A DNA stretch of 64,000 bases, taken from contig CAMKEG010000003.1 in the NCBI GenBank assembly GCA_946411505.1, positions 233,666 through 297,665 on the forward strand. Direction: 5' to 3'. Every line of letters begins with the position of its first letter. Position 1 is the first letter of the stretch. A program made the translations under genes and the position numbers. The stretch comes from an uncultured Treponema sp. (lineage in GTDB: Bacteria > Spirochaetota > Spirochaetia > Treponematales > Treponemataceae). The notes beneath the pieces are model-generated. The model searched no databases, was not told where the DNA came from, and saw only the letters and a program-made list of their open reading frames with translations. This document shows positions 10,489 through 19,621 of the stretch, one piece after another.

Positions 10489-11031
10489 TTATAGTTCTTC
10501 CAGGAACATTTGCCGCGTCGTCTCCCAGCCGTTCTTTTGCACGAGCGACTTTTGCGACAAGTCTTCGATTGTCTTGTTGTCGGTGTATTTTAAGGTGAGC
10601 GGCCGCTCAAGGCTCATCGTCACGCTGTCGTTCTTCCAAACGCTGCGTTCCGGCGAAAAGTCGTCGGGCTCGCCGTACTTTTTGACGAGCGCGGTGTAGA
10701 CGGAATAGTGGTCCACTCGCTCGGGGTTAAGGTTGAGTATTATCGAATACAAATTTTCTTGGTAAAACTGAAACCAGCACTGGGTCAAAAATCCGTGCCT
10801 TTGAGTGTTGCGCGAGTCGGTTTCTATCAATACGCGCGCGTCGCCGGGCAAAAGGGACACGTCGCGGTCGCCGTTGTAGCCAAAGTCGCTTTTGCTTTTT
10901 AAGGCCTGCTTGGCGCTGTCAAGAGACATGCCCAGCTCAACGCCGCCGTAGCCCTTGGGCAAGGACTCGGCAAAAGCTCCTAAAGCCGCTAACGAAAATA
11001 TTGCCGTCAAAAGAAAAAATGCCTTTTTCAT
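10489..11031 (-). CDS. Secreted protein of unknown function
   Basis: 180 residues with a clear signal peptide (basic MKK, hydrophobic core, AFAES cleavage region near residue 22). The mature part starts PKGYGGVELGMSLDSAKQAL, a pattern seen in small periplasmic proteins that track a conserved Gly-rich start, and continues as mixed alpha/beta with a YGEPDDFSPE turn. I do not recognise the family. It is the first gene of a two-gene unit with the DUF192 lipoprotein. Confidence 0.75.
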   Translation of the reverse strand: MKKAFFLLTAIFSLAALGAFAESLPKGYGGVELGMSLDSAKQALKSKSDFGYNGDRDVSLLPGDARVLIETDSRNTQRHGFLTQCWFQFYQENLYSIILNLNPERVDHYSVYTALVKKYGEPDDFSPERSVWKNDSVTMSLERPLTLKYTDNKTIEDLSQKSLVQKNGWETTRQMFLEEL

Positions 11032-11070
11032 AACTCAATTATCGGAAAAAGGCGGCGCCATTATTAGACA

Positions 11071-11126
11071 AAAATTCGCCTGTTTTTGCGAGCTTTGCGA
11101 GCAAAAATGTTGGCGCTTATGCGGCT
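11071..11126 (-). repeat. Interspersed hairpin repeat, family B, copy 5 (diverged)
   Basis: On the minus strand it begins GCCGCATAAGCGCCAACATT and continues with GCTCGCA and an AACAGGCGAA end, matching copy 1 base for base over much of its length. It lies in the gap between the secreted-protein gene and the cyclic-nucleotide-binding gene. Confidence 0.5.
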
Positions 11127-11165
11127 AGCAATTTGTTTCGGGCTTTCAATCCGTATTTATTGCCG

Positions 11166-12344
11166 CTAAGCCTTAGAGCGGTAGAAGGCGGCGGCCTTGA
11201 TGATTTCGTTGGGCTTTGCGACCAAAATCTTTCCGGCCACAATTTTTGGCTGGGCAAGGCTTGTGAACTCGTTTATAGCCTGCGCCTGGTGGCTGGTCGG
11301 AATTCCGCACATGGTGACCAAGTCTTGCACGGAAATGTTTGTCTGGAAAGCCTGTGTGCTTGTGATGTTGAGCTTCGCCTTTTCCAACTGGAGGGAAAGC
11401 ATGTCTATCAATTTGTGCGAGTATTCTTTTATCTGGCTGTTCGTCAACTGGCGGTGCAAGGCCCAAAGGCGCTCGGCGAGCGTCGTTGTCAAGCGGGCGA
11501 TAAGCTGCGCTTGCGTGGCTACCATCAAGTCGAAGTTCTTTCTGTTGACAACCATCAAGACGCATTCCTCGTGGGCGATTGCGGAGGCGGAGCGGGGCTT
11601 GTTTTCAAGCAAGGCCATCTCTCCGAACATGTCGCCTTTTTTAAGGACCGCGAGCGTCACTTCGTTTCCGTCAACGACTTTGCTGATGGAAACTTCTCCC
11701 GACTGGATGATGAACATGTCCGCGCCGGATTGGTTCTCGCAGAAAATCATCGTTCCCTTGGGATACTTTCTTGTCATTTCTTCCGTAGGCTCAAAGTAAA
11801 CGGCTTTGGAAGTCGGCTTTAGCTTTATGAAGCGCTGTTTTGCCTGCTCTACGGCGGCGCCGGTGGGGCAAGCCTTCAAATACTGGTAGTAGGCGTAAAT
11901 GGCCACGTCGGGACGGTTGGCCTTGTCGTAGAAGCTGGCCACCTTAAAGAGCTGTTCGGGCGACTCTGAGGCCACGTTGTTGAGCGTGAGCTTTGTGAGC
12001 ACTCCGTTCAAGACGCGCATTCGGTTGGCGAAAGTGCGGATGATTTTCATGGCCACAGGCGTGTTTTTTGCGATAAGTTCGGGGTATTGGTCGCGCATTA
12101 CGGCGATTACGGTTACATCGGTCATTGCGATTACAGTTTCAATCTGCAAGTGGTTGGACATGCAAGGAATAACGCCCACGAAGTCGCCGGGGCCCAAAAT
12201 CGTTTGTTCCTGCCCCGGAATTTTCACTTCGCTGACGCACTGGACTTGGCCAACTTGTATGATGAAAAATCTGTCGCTTTGCGCCTTGCCTTCAACGACA
12301 ATGGCGGCGCCCTTTTTATAATTTACGAATGAAAGCTGTAACAC
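11166..12344 (-). CDS. Protein with two cyclic-nucleotide-binding (CRP-like) domains
   Basis: 392 residues. A first cNMP-binding beta-roll spans about residues 1-115 (GPGDFVGVIPCMSN). A helical linker with TPR-like character follows, then a second cNMP domain at about 185-300, with the GDMFGEMALLENKPRSASAIA phosphate-binding cassette, which is intact. The C-terminal 90 residues are helical and could hold a winged helix (AQLIARLTTTLAERLW, then MCGIPTSHQAQAI). A GTG start at 12344 follows a GAGG ribosome-binding site. It is probably a cytoplasmic sensor or regulator; targets cannot be told from the sequence. Confidence 0.85.
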   Translation of the reverse strand: MLQLSFVNYKKGAAIVVEGKAQSDRFFIIQVGQVQCVSEVKIPGQEQTILGPGDFVGVIPCMSNHLQIETVIAMTDVTVIAVMRDQYPELIAKNTPVAMKIIRTFANRMRVLNGVLTKLTLNNVASESPEQLFKVASFYDKANRPDVAIYAYYQYLKACPTGAAVEQAKQRFIKLKPTSKAVYFEPTEEMTRKYPKGTMIFCENQSGADMFIIQSGEVSISKVVDGNEVTLAVLKKGDMFGEMALLENKPRSASAIAHEECVLMVVNRKNFDLMVATQAQLIARLTTTLAERLWALHRQLTNSQIKEYSHKLIDMLSLQLEKAKLNITSTQAFQTNISVQDLVTMCGIPTSHQAQAINEFTSLAQPKIVAGKILVAKPNEIIKAAAFYRSKA

Positions 12345-12404
12345 CGAAATATCCTCAAAATAATATCATCATATTTTATCATAAAACGCAGAAATGTTCA
12401 ATAA

Positions 12405-12456
12405 AAAATTTTTTTGTTGAAGGCAACCCTCAATAAATTAGTTTTAAAGGTTGCCT
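12405..12456 (-). terminator. Terminator for the lipoprotein pair
   Basis: Read on the minus strand: stem AGGCAACC / GGTTGCCT with a 20-base loop, then a U-rich tract (12405-12413). It follows the stop of the 12.5-kb lipoprotein gene. Confidence 0.6.
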
Positions 12457-12473
12457 GAACATTACGCCTTCCG

Positions 12474-13562
12474 TCAGTTTGCGGGAACAAAATTAGCGCT
12501 AATTGTGACATTTTGACCTGGCATTTTAAATGTCCAGATACCAAAGCTCTTGTATGGGGAAATTTTTGTGCCGTCGGCGGCGGTTATAACCGGCTCTTCC
12601 GCTTTATATCCATCGTGAGGAAGCAAGAACAGCCACACTTCTTCGTCGCATTTTGCGGTTTTGTGAGTCATAATTACCCCATTTTGGCACGGCGTTGTTG
12701 CAATCGTGAACTCATCTGCTATGAACGTCGCGCTCACCGTGACATTTTTGTCGGGCATGATGAATGTTCGCGTGTTTCCTGTTCCGCTGACTTCAACCGG
12801 CTCGTCGCCCTCTGCGGTTACTTTGAGCGTATTAAGCTTGTATCCGGTTTCAGGCGTTATCGTAAGCGTAATTTCGCAGTCCTTGTCCGCTCCGGAAGCG
12901 TTTGAGGACACTTTTCCGTTCTCGCTTGGAGAAATTGTGATGTCATTAACAGGATCTTTAATCCATACTGCGTAAAGGATTATGTCTTGGTTTCCCGTAT
13001 AAAGCGCCCCGTCGCCGTATTCGCAGCCTTTGATATCCTTGGCATTGGAATTCGTTGACCAGCCTACAAAGTAGTAGGTTTTCCCTCCGACTATTTTTGT
13101 AAAGCCTTCGCCCAATTCATGTATCCCCGTCAAGTCTTTGCTCTCGCCGGCCTTAAAGGTTTGCGTCGCAGTCGCGGGGGTTTCGCTTCCGTTGTTGGCG
13201 TTGAATGTAACCGTATAATCTTGTGCCGTAAAGAACGCGGCCACAATGACGTTTTTTTGCGGCATCGTAAATTTACTGTCTTGAACTTTGATTGCCGTTC
13301 CGTCGGCGGCGCACACAGCGTATTTGTTAAAGATGTATCCGATGTTCGGCGTGTTTGTGAGCGTTATCGCTGTTCCTGCGTCCGCCTGCTCTGCGCTCGC
13401 GGTCACTGTTCCGCCTGTCACTCCCTGCGCCACTTTAATGACGTATTTTTCCTGCGCAGGGGTGGGGGTAGAGCCGCTGTCAGAATTGTTGGAACAGGCG
13501 CAAAGGGTTAGCGTCATTCCCATGGCGGCGATTAGGGTCGCAATGTCAATAAGCTTTTTCAT
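12474..13562 (-). CDS. Lipoprotein with InlB-type/bacterial repeat domains (tandem paralogue A)
   Basis: 362 residues from the ATG at 13562, chosen because it follows an AGGAGG site and starts the signal peptide; the open frame further upstream is spurious. The lipobox is LCAC near residue 24. The mature protein is a chain of extracellular beta repeats: two or three modules ending in MP-K/D-NV-VxAxF, and one Flg_new/InlB-like module (FNANNGSETPA ... YFVGWS). Such repeats occur on spirochaete and Gram-positive surfaces and are taken as adhesive or spacer modules. It lies 26 bases after its larger paralogue, with stretches of almost identical DNA between the two. Confidence 0.85.
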   Translation of the reverse strand: MKKLIDIATLIAAMGMTLTLCACSNNSDSGSTPTPAQEKYVIKVAQGVTGGTVTASAEQADAGTAITLTNTPNIGYIFNKYAVCAADGTAIKVQDSKFTMPQKNVIVAAFFTAQDYTVTFNANNGSETPATATQTFKAGESKDLTGIHELGEGFTKIVGGKTYYFVGWSTNSNAKDIKGCEYGDGALYTGNQDIILYAVWIKDPVNDITISPSENGKVSSNASGADKDCEITLTITPETGYKLNTLKVTAEGDEPVEVSGTGNTRTFIMPDKNVTVSATFIADEFTIATTPCQNGVIMTHKTAKCDEEVWLFLLPHDGYKAEEPVITAADGTKISPYKSFGIWTFKMPGQNVTISANFVPAN

Positions 13563-13588
13563 AAAAATCCTCCTGCCGTAAGGCCGCT

Positions 13589-15523
13589 TTACTTGGACAC
13601 GCACAAGGCTGGAACTACGCACTCAGTATTGTCAGGCGTGTGAAATGTTAACATGCCTTCCTCGGCGCAAACCGTCGGGACAGTGGTATATTCTACGAGA
13701 TTTCTCAGCCACCAATATGCGGCGAATTCAGTTCTTGCCTCCGCTCCTCCCGCTCTGGTGTAGTCTGTTGTCTTGCGCTTGCGAGCGCTGTCAGAATAAA
13801 TATTATTGGAAAAGCCGTACTCGCTTTTTTGGATGTCATAAGAGCTCAAAAGGAACGCTTTGACAGTAGTTGTTTCATTGTCTATGGCAACTGGCGCTAT
13901 CTTGGAGAGCTGCCCGCCGAAAAAGGCGCTTTGGACAAAAGCGTCGTTGAGCCATGCGCGAATTTCAGAATTAATGTAGCTCGTTTCGCTGCCATTGTAC
14001 CGCCTTGCCGCAATGGCATTTTCCGCGAGCAAAAGCTTTTTGCCGCTGTAGTTGTCCGTAATGACGCGCCACTTTATTAGTTCCACTTTGAACCACTTTT
14101 CTGATTTTCCCTTAGTTCCGGCTAGACTGCCGTCGCTGTATTTGACACGCGGAGTCTGGTACATGTCGTAAGGTTCTATGAAGGCATTTTCCTTGGCTTT
14201 GACATACCAAGCTCCGTCGCTTCCGTAGCAATAGGTAAAGTCGCCATGGATTTGCGTTATTTTCTCGTTAACCGTAACGCCCTCGGCTTTTACTGTCTGC
14301 GGCCAGCGGCCGAAGGTGACGTATTTTCCGCTTGTTCCCACAGTTCCGTCCTCTCCGGACGCGAGTTCGTCATAGCCTCCGCTGGCCCAGTTGTTGGTGT
14401 CGTAAAAATTCGCCACCACAGTGACATTGCCTGCGGGCATTACAAATTCCCACTTGTTGTTATTGTTGTTGACGGCAATGAGGTCGATAGAGCCATCTTT
14501 GTTGACGGTGATTGAGTCAAGCGCCCATCCGCTGTCGGGCCATGCCGTTAGCGCCACTTTTTGTCCGACCGTGGCTGTTTCACATTCGCACAAAACTTTT
14601 CCACTATAAATAGTATGGATTTTAATCGTGTAGCCTATCGCGTTGAATGTCACGTTCACCTTGACATGGGTGTCAGGCATTTTGAACTTCCATGTGTAGT
14701 CCGATTCTTTTGTGACGGTAATTTGCTCGCCTATTTCGCCGTTGTCGCCAACTTTATTGGCAGAGACAGTTCCAATTTCATATCCCGCATCCGGCTTTAT
14801 TGTAAGCGTAATGTCAGCGTCTTTATCCGCGCCGACAACGTCTGAGGACACGGTTCCTTGCCCGCTTTTAGAAATGCCGATGCTGTGGACGGGATCCTCG
14901 CCCCACACAGCGTAAAGCATTGTGTCCTCAAATCCAATGTAAGTCGAGCAATCGCCCCATTCGCAGGCTTCAATTTTTGTGTCGGGCGACTTTGACCAGC
15001 CTACAAAGTTCCAATATTGCTCTCCGAATTCCCCTTCGACTTTTTTTATAAAGCCTTCGCCCAATTCATGTATCCCCGGCAAGTCTTTGCTCTCTCCGGC
15101 GGTAAAGGTTCGCGTCGCAGTCGCGGGGGTTTGGCTTCCGTTGTTGGCGTTGAAGGTAATCGTATAATCTTTTGCCGTAAAAAGCGCGGTTACAATGACA
15201 TTTTGCGCGGGCATTTTAAATTTTCCGTCTGGCGCCGCAATGCCGGACGCATCTTCGCCGCAAACAAGGATTTGGGAAAGTTTGTATCCCGTGTTCGGCG
15301 CCGTTGTGAGCGTTATCTCCGTTCCTGCTTCCGCCTTGCTGGCGCTTGCGGTGACTTTTCCGTTTTCGATTGCGCCTGCAATTGTCACTGTATATTTGGC
15401 CGTAGCGGTAGCGGGGGTTGGTCCGGGCGTCAAGCCGCCGTCGGAACTGTTGGAGCAGGCGCAAAGGGCCAAGGCCATTAAAAGGCTGGCGGTTAGGTTC
15501 ACAATGACAGTATGCTTTTTCAT
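13589..15523 (-). CDS. Large lipoprotein with InlB-like repeats and C-terminal DUF6273-type domain (tandem paralogue B)
   Basis: 644 residues, lipobox LCAC near residue 23. The first half repeats the module order of the downstream paralogue: bacterial repeat, Flg_new/InlB repeat, further bacterial repeats ending in MPD-HVKVNVTF and MPAGNVTVVANF. From about residue 395 it switches to a domain starting YVTFGRWPQT and ending YWWLRN...VVPALCVSK, the pattern of DUF6273 found in many Treponema surface proteins. An AGGAGG site precedes the ATG. Probably outer-membrane or periplasm anchored. The domain content, not a known function, is what can be stated. Confidence 0.85.
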   Translation of the reverse strand: MKKHTVIVNLTASLLMALALCACSNSSDGGLTPGPTPATATAKYTVTIAGAIENGKVTASASKAEAGTEITLTTAPNTGYKLSQILVCGEDASGIAAPDGKFKMPAQNVIVTALFTAKDYTITFNANNGSQTPATATRTFTAGESKDLPGIHELGEGFIKKVEGEFGEQYWNFVGWSKSPDTKIEACEWGDCSTYIGFEDTMLYAVWGEDPVHSIGISKSGQGTVSSDVVGADKDADITLTIKPDAGYEIGTVSANKVGDNGEIGEQITVTKESDYTWKFKMPDTHVKVNVTFNAIGYTIKIHTIYSGKVLCECETATVGQKVALTAWPDSGWALDSITVNKDGSIDLIAVNNNNNKWEFVMPAGNVTVVANFYDTNNWASGGYDELASGEDGTVGTSGKYVTFGRWPQTVKAEGVTVNEKITQIHGDFTYCYGSDGAWYVKAKENAFIEPYDMYQTPRVKYSDGSLAGTKGKSEKWFKVELIKWRVITDNYSGKKLLLAENAIAARRYNGSETSYINSEIRAWLNDAFVQSAFFGGQLSKIAPVAIDNETTTVKAFLLSSYDIQKSEYGFSNNIYSDSARKRKTTDYTRAGGAEARTEFAAYWWLRNLVEYTTVPTVCAEEGMLTFHTPDNTECVVPALCVSK

Positions 15524-15675
15524 AAAAAATCCTCCTGACGTTGGGCCGTTTTTAGAGGCTGCCTTTACTGCGACACGCGCAAAGTCGTCTCAAGCAAAAA
15601 AATGCCACAAGCGGCAGCATAAGACAAATAATAGCATGAAATTGGAAAAAAGGCAAGAAAGATTTCGCCATTGTG

Positions 15676-15709
15676 TTGACAAAGCGAGCGGGGGGGGGGG
15701 TAATATAGT
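15676..15709 (+). promoter_or_regulatory. Putatively phase-variable promoter with 11-G tract between -35 and -10
   Basis: TTGACA lies at 15676-15681 and TAATAT at 15701-15706 (or TATAGT at 15704-15709). The spacer contains an uninterrupted run of 11 G (15690-15700). As read, the spacer is 19 bases to TAATAT, two more than the 17 used elsewhere in this window, so gain or loss of G residues would tune the promoter. It reads into the lipoprotein gene at 15735. Confidence 0.75.
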
Positions 15710-15734
15710 AGAAATTTCATTAGGAGGTTGTTTA

Positions 15735-16928
15735 ATGAAAATTTCAAAACTTTTGACAGCGCTTGCTGTCGCCGCCGCGGTGGCCGGATTTGCAAGCTGC
15801 TCAAATTCAAGCGACACGCCGGTTGTTCCTCCGGTTGTCTCGGGACCGTCTGTAAGAATTACAGGCTCGAATGTTATCGCCGCTTACGCGACAAGTCTTG
15901 CTAACGAGCCAACGCGTACGAATCTCTATGCCTTTCCCTCAAACTTTGGCTCAGACACAATCAAGTTCACTTGGTCTGTCGTTGAAGGAATCGAGCATGT
16001 GGCGCCTCTTCCCGCAAACGTTTATGATCGTCGTCTGGATGTCGAGGCTAAGAGTGGCGACACATCGGTTGAGAGCGCGAATCAGACTTTCAAAGTAAAG
16101 GTAGTTGTTCAGTCTACGACGAATGCAAGCAAAAAGGCCGAGGCCGAGTACACAGTTACGATTCTTAAGAAGACTACAGATGAAGCGGAAAGGGTTCCTT
16201 TGAAGTTCATCGAGTGGATGCCTGATTTTCCCTATGTATACGATAATTATGCTACTACATCTGACTGCACTTTCAAACCGGCGACTGAGCATGCGGCTAT
16301 CAAACCTGGCTTGACCGCTTCATTCGATGAGCCCACTCCAATCTACAACGGATATTCAGCTAAGACTACCTCTGAACGCAAAAAGGGTTGGACATACACA
16401 ACTTCTGACAAAACAGTTGCCGGGATTCTTGCCGAACCAGCCCATGCCACTGCCCCGGAGTCCGAAGCTACATGGACAGATGCGAATGGAATTGGCGCTG
16501 CAGCGTTGATTGTCAACAAGACAGAAAAGGAGTCTGTGACTCTTACAGTGGCTGGAGAATATAAGCTCTCTGACACTGTTAAGCCGGCTTTCACAAGGAC
16601 TGTGACTCGTAAAGTTGCCAAGGGCAAGAAGATTACGGTAAAGCTTCTCAAGGGCCAATCGCAACCTTCTGGGGTTATGTATAACGGACAGGCGGTATTA
16701 GCTGGGTATATAGAGCTTACAGACGTTTATGCTGGCGTGGATTATACAACAAAAGAAATTTTGGACAATACGGACACAAAGGTTGTCTCTGGTATTACTT
16801 CCGATTCGGAAGTTTCTAATGTTACAGTAACCAACGGAGCTACTGCTAACAGCAAACTGTTGAAATTCCGTGCTGCATATGATGTTACATCTCCCAAGGA
16901 AATTACTCTTGAATGGGCTTTCAAATAG
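15735..16928 (+). CDS. Surface lipoprotein of unknown function under a poly-G promoter
   Basis: 397 residues from the ATG at 15735, which follows a TAGGAGG site by seven bases; the longer open frame upstream has no support. A signal peptide leads to the lipobox FASC near residue 23. The mature part is Thr/Ser/Val-rich and beta-like, with segments such as TFKVKVVVQSTTNASKKAEAEYTVTI that resemble Ig-like folds, but no family is recognised. It is divergent from the large paralogous lipoprotein gene. Exposure at the surface is inferred from the lipobox and the variable promoter. Confidence 0.85.
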   Translation: MKISKLLTALAVAAAVAGFASCSNSSDTPVVPPVVSGPSVRITGSNVIAAYATSLANEPTRTNLYAFPSNFGSDTIKFTWSVVEGIEHVAPLPANVYDRRLDVEAKSGDTSVESANQTFKVKVVVQSTTNASKKAEAEYTVTILKKTTDEAERVPLKFIEWMPDFPYVYDNYATTSDCTFKPATEHAAIKPGLTASFDEPTPIYNGYSAKTTSERKKGWTYTTSDKTVAGILAEPAHATAPESEATWTDANGIGAAALIVNKTEKESVTLTVAGEYKLSDTVKPAFTRTVTRKVAKGKKITVKLLKGQSQPSGVMYNGQAVLAGYIELTDVYAGVDYTTKEILDNTDTKVVSGITSDSEVSNVTVTNGATANSKLLKFRAAYDVTSPKEITLEWAFK

Positions 16929-16990
16929 CCTTTGCCGGATTAATGCTTAACCGCATTTAAGACCAGCCGCGCAAGCGGTTGGTACAACGG

Positions 16991-17019
16991 CGCCCTTCGT
17001 TTGAAGGGCGTTTTTTTTT
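16991..17019 (+). terminator. Terminator after the poly-G-controlled lipoprotein gene
   Basis: Perfect 8-bp stem CGCCCTTC-gttt-GAAGGGCG followed by nine T. It also separates this gene from the convergent murB. Confidence 0.9.
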
Positions 17020-17036
17020 ACAATGCGCTTTATGCG

Positions 17037-18065
17037 CTAGTCCACAAGGATTATTTCTTCCTCAAGGTCAATGCCAAACTTTTCCTTGGCGCGGGCCTTG
17101 CACAAGTCAACAAGCGCGCGGACGTCGGCCGAGGAGGCGCCGCCTGCGTTGATGATAATGTTTCCGTGGAAGGGCGCGATTTGGGCGCCCCCGCGCCTCT
17201 CTCCCTTTAGGCCAAGTTCGTCGATTATTTTTCCTGTCGGGCGGCCAAAGGCGCGGTTGTTCTTAAAGACGCTTCCGGCGCAGGGGGCCTTGTAGTGCCC
17301 CTTGTCCTTGCGCTCTTGAATGAAGGCGGCGGCTTTTTGGGCAATCGAGGCCTTGTCGCCTTTTTGGACGATAAATTCCGCGCTTAGGACGACGCGGCCA
17401 GTTCCTGTAAAGGGGGATTTTTTGTAGTCCCAGTCCGACGGGGCAAAGACGGCGCTTTTTGCGATGAAGCTTCCAGCGCTGGCCGCGTCGCCGTCTTGGG
17501 CTTGCGCGTTGTCCGTCCATTCAAGCCAAGTGATTTTTGCGGCCACGTCCGACATTTCGCGGTCAAAGCAGCGCGCGTTCATGTAGACCGCGCCGCCGAC
17601 GGTTCCCGGAAGGCCCGCGAATTCTTCCAAGCCGGCCAAGCCTTCTCGCTCGGCGAAAGAGACTAGGGCGGCGACGCTTTCTCCGGCGGCCGCGCGGATT
17701 ATGGCCTTTTGGCCGTTTTTCGCGCCGGCATTTTTGGCCGCGCAGTCTTGGGCTTGCATCGGGCTTTCAGTTTGCTGCTTTCCAACAATCTCGATTCCGC
17801 AAAGTTTTTTGGTGGACACGACGATTCCGTCAAAGCCTGAGTCGCTAAAAAGGACGTTTGTTCCGCCTCCAAGGATAAAATAGGGAATTTTTGTGTTCCT
17901 GATTTCCGTAAGGGCGAAGGCCAGCGATTCCTCGTCGCTTGGCTCGGCCAGGAGCGCGGCTTTTCCGCCGATTTTAAACGACGAGCGGGCGGAAAGCTCT
18001 TCCTCAAAAAAAAGGCCGATTTTTTTTGACTTGAATTTTTCAGCGATTTGTTCTATACTATTCAT
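17037..18065 (-). CDS. murB: UDP-N-acetylenolpyruvoylglucosamine reductase
   Basis: NADPH- and FAD-dependent reductase of peptidoglycan precursor synthesis; 342 residues. The FAD-binding motif GGGTNVLFSDSGFDG (near residue 62), GLAGLPGTVGGAVYMNA-type segment and the catalytic-Ser region AGSVFKNN are intact, and the closing Glu (EEIILVD) is present. An insertion of some 35 residues (about 90-120) sits after the first FAD lobe. The ATG follows a perfect -10 by seven bases, so the mRNA should be leaderless. It is divergent from cysS. Confidence 0.95.
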   Translation of the reverse strand: MNSIEQIAEKFKSKKIGLFFEEELSARSSFKIGGKAALLAEPSDEESLAFALTEIRNTKIPYFILGGGTNVLFSDSGFDGIVVSTKKLCGIEIVGKQQTESPMQAQDCAAKNAGAKNGQKAIIRAAAGESVAALVSFAEREGLAGLEEFAGLPGTVGGAVYMNARCFDREMSDVAAKITWLEWTDNAQAQDGDAASAGSFIAKSAVFAPSDWDYKKSPFTGTGRVVLSAEFIVQKGDKASIAQKAAAFIQERKDKGHYKAPCAGSVFKNNRAFGRPTGKIIDELGLKGERRGGAQIAPFHGNIIINAGGASSADVRALVDLCKARAKEKFGIDLEEEIILVD

Positions 18066-18072
18066 TCAGTTT

Positions 18073-18101
18073 ATTATATTCCAAATAATGGCGTTTGGCA
18101 A
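18073..18101 (-). promoter_or_regulatory. Promoter of murB, leaderless layout
   Basis: On the minus strand: TTGCCA (18101-18096), a 17-base spacer, TATAAT (18078-18073), then seven bases to the murB ATG at 18065. The -35 lies under the region just upstream of cysS. Confidence 0.75.
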
Positions 18102-18112
18102 GGCAGGGATTT

Positions 18113-19606
18113 ATGGCGCTAAAATTGTTCAACACGATGGGCAAGAAATTGCAGGAATTTGTTCCGATTCAGCAAGGCTTTTGCGGCTTTTACGGATGCG
18201 GACCCACGGTTTACAACTACGCCCACATCGGAAACTTGCGCGCCTACGTCTTTTTGGACACGCTTGACAGGACGCTGACCTTCCTAGGCTACAAAAAAAA
18301 GCACGTGATGAACATCACCGACATCGGCCACTTGACCGGCGACGCAGACGACGGCGAGGACAAAATGCTCAAGACCGCCAAGGAGAGGCAGCAGTCGGTT
18401 TTGGACATCGCCAAATTCTACACCGACGCCTTTTTTAACGACATCGACCGCTTGAACATACTCAGGCCCGACGTGGTTTGCAAGGCCACCGACCACGTTC
18501 CCGAAATGATAGAGCTTATCAAAAAAATCGAGGCCAACGGGCACACTTACATGGCCGGCGGAAACCTCTATTACGATGTTTCGACATACCCCGACTACGG
18601 AAAGCTGGCCAACCTGAATCTTGACGACTTGCAGGCCGGCGCCGGAAAGCGAAAGGTCGTCGTCGTGGACCAAAACAAGCGGAACCCGCAGGACTTTGTC
18701 CTATGGTTCACCAAGAGCAAATTTGAGGAGCAGGCGCTTGTTTGGGATTCCCCCTGGGGCAAGGGCTACCCGGGCTGGCACATAGAGTGCTCGGCGATGA
18801 GCATGAAGTATCTTGGAAAGCATTTTGACATCCACACGGGCGGAATAGACCACGTTCCGGTCCACCATACAAACGAAATCGCGCAGTCGGAAGGCTCCTT
18901 TAGCGCCGAAGACCGCGCGGCCGGCCCTTGGGTCAACTACTGGCTCCACAACGCCTTTTTGGTGATTGAAGGCGCGACAAAGATGAGCAAGTCAAGCGGA
19001 AACTTCTTGACCTTGCAGTCGCTGGTGGACAAGGGCTACGACCCGCTTGACTACCGCTACTTTTTGCTTGGCGCGCACTACAGAAGCCCTGCCAACTTTA
19101 GCTGGAATTCGATGGATTCGGCCAAAAATTCCCGCGCGTCTTTGGTCAAGCGCTCGGCCAAGGTCTATGAGGCCGCCGGAGGAAAGGAGGCCGGCGCTTT
19201 GGGAGACAAGGCGTCCGAGACCTTGAAAAAGTTCACGGCGGCGATGGAAAACGACTTGGGAACCCCGGCCGCGCTCGGCGTTTTGCAAACCGCCCTAAAG
19301 GCCGCGGACGTTCCGGCGGAAGAAACTTTGGCCTTGATGGCCAAGATGGACAGCGTTTTGGGCTTAAAACTCGTTGAATCGGCCAAGGAGAGCCTAAAAA
19401 ACGCCTCTTCCGCCGAAATTTCGACAGGCGCGGGCCATGAAGGCGACCCGGAGGCGGCCGAAATCGACGCCTTGGTGGCCGAGCGAACCGCCGCCAAAAA
19501 GGCCAAGGACTTTGCCAAGGCCGACAAAATCCGCGACGAGCTGTCCGCCCGCGGAATCGTTATTGTGGACACGCCCAACGGCGCGATTTGGAAGAGAAAC
19601 CTGTAA
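18113..19606 (+). CDS. cysS: Cysteinyl-tRNA synthetase
   Basis: Class I synthetase charging tRNA-Cys; 497 residues from the ATG at 18113. The frame opens earlier at a TTG (18095), but the ATG has an AGGCAGGGA site just upstream. The HIGH-type motif is YAHIGNLRAY after the first Zn ligand in CGPTVYN; the other ligands lie in WHIECSAMS and HHTNEIAQSE, and the KMSKS loop is ATKMSKSSGNF. The C-terminal helical DALR-type domain is complete. The sigma-factor gene follows 15 bases later. Confidence 0.96.
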   Translation: MALKLFNTMGKKLQEFVPIQQGFCGFYGCGPTVYNYAHIGNLRAYVFLDTLDRTLTFLGYKKKHVMNITDIGHLTGDADDGEDKMLKTAKERQQSVLDIAKFYTDAFFNDIDRLNILRPDVVCKATDHVPEMIELIKKIEANGHTYMAGGNLYYDVSTYPDYGKLANLNLDDLQAGAGKRKVVVVDQNKRNPQDFVLWFTKSKFEEQALVWDSPWGKGYPGWHIECSAMSMKYLGKHFDIHTGGIDHVPVHHTNEIAQSEGSFSAEDRAAGPWVNYWLHNAFLVIEGATKMSKSSGNFLTLQSLVDKGYDPLDYRYFLLGAHYRSPANFSWNSMDSAKNSRASLVKRSAKVYEAAGGKEAGALGDKASETLKKFTAAMENDLGTPAALGVLQTALKAADVPAEETLALMAKMDSVLGLKLVESAKESLKNASSAEISTGAGHEGDPEAAEIDALVAERTAAKKAKDFAKADKIRDELSARGIVIVDTPNGAIWKRNL

Positions 19607-19621
19607 CTTAAAGGCTTTTAG

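Noticed and set aside
15195..15734. N-terminal extension of the lipoprotein read from 15195
   Set aside because: It overlaps the divergent lipoprotein gene on the other strand and precedes the promoter, ribosome-binding site and signal peptide.
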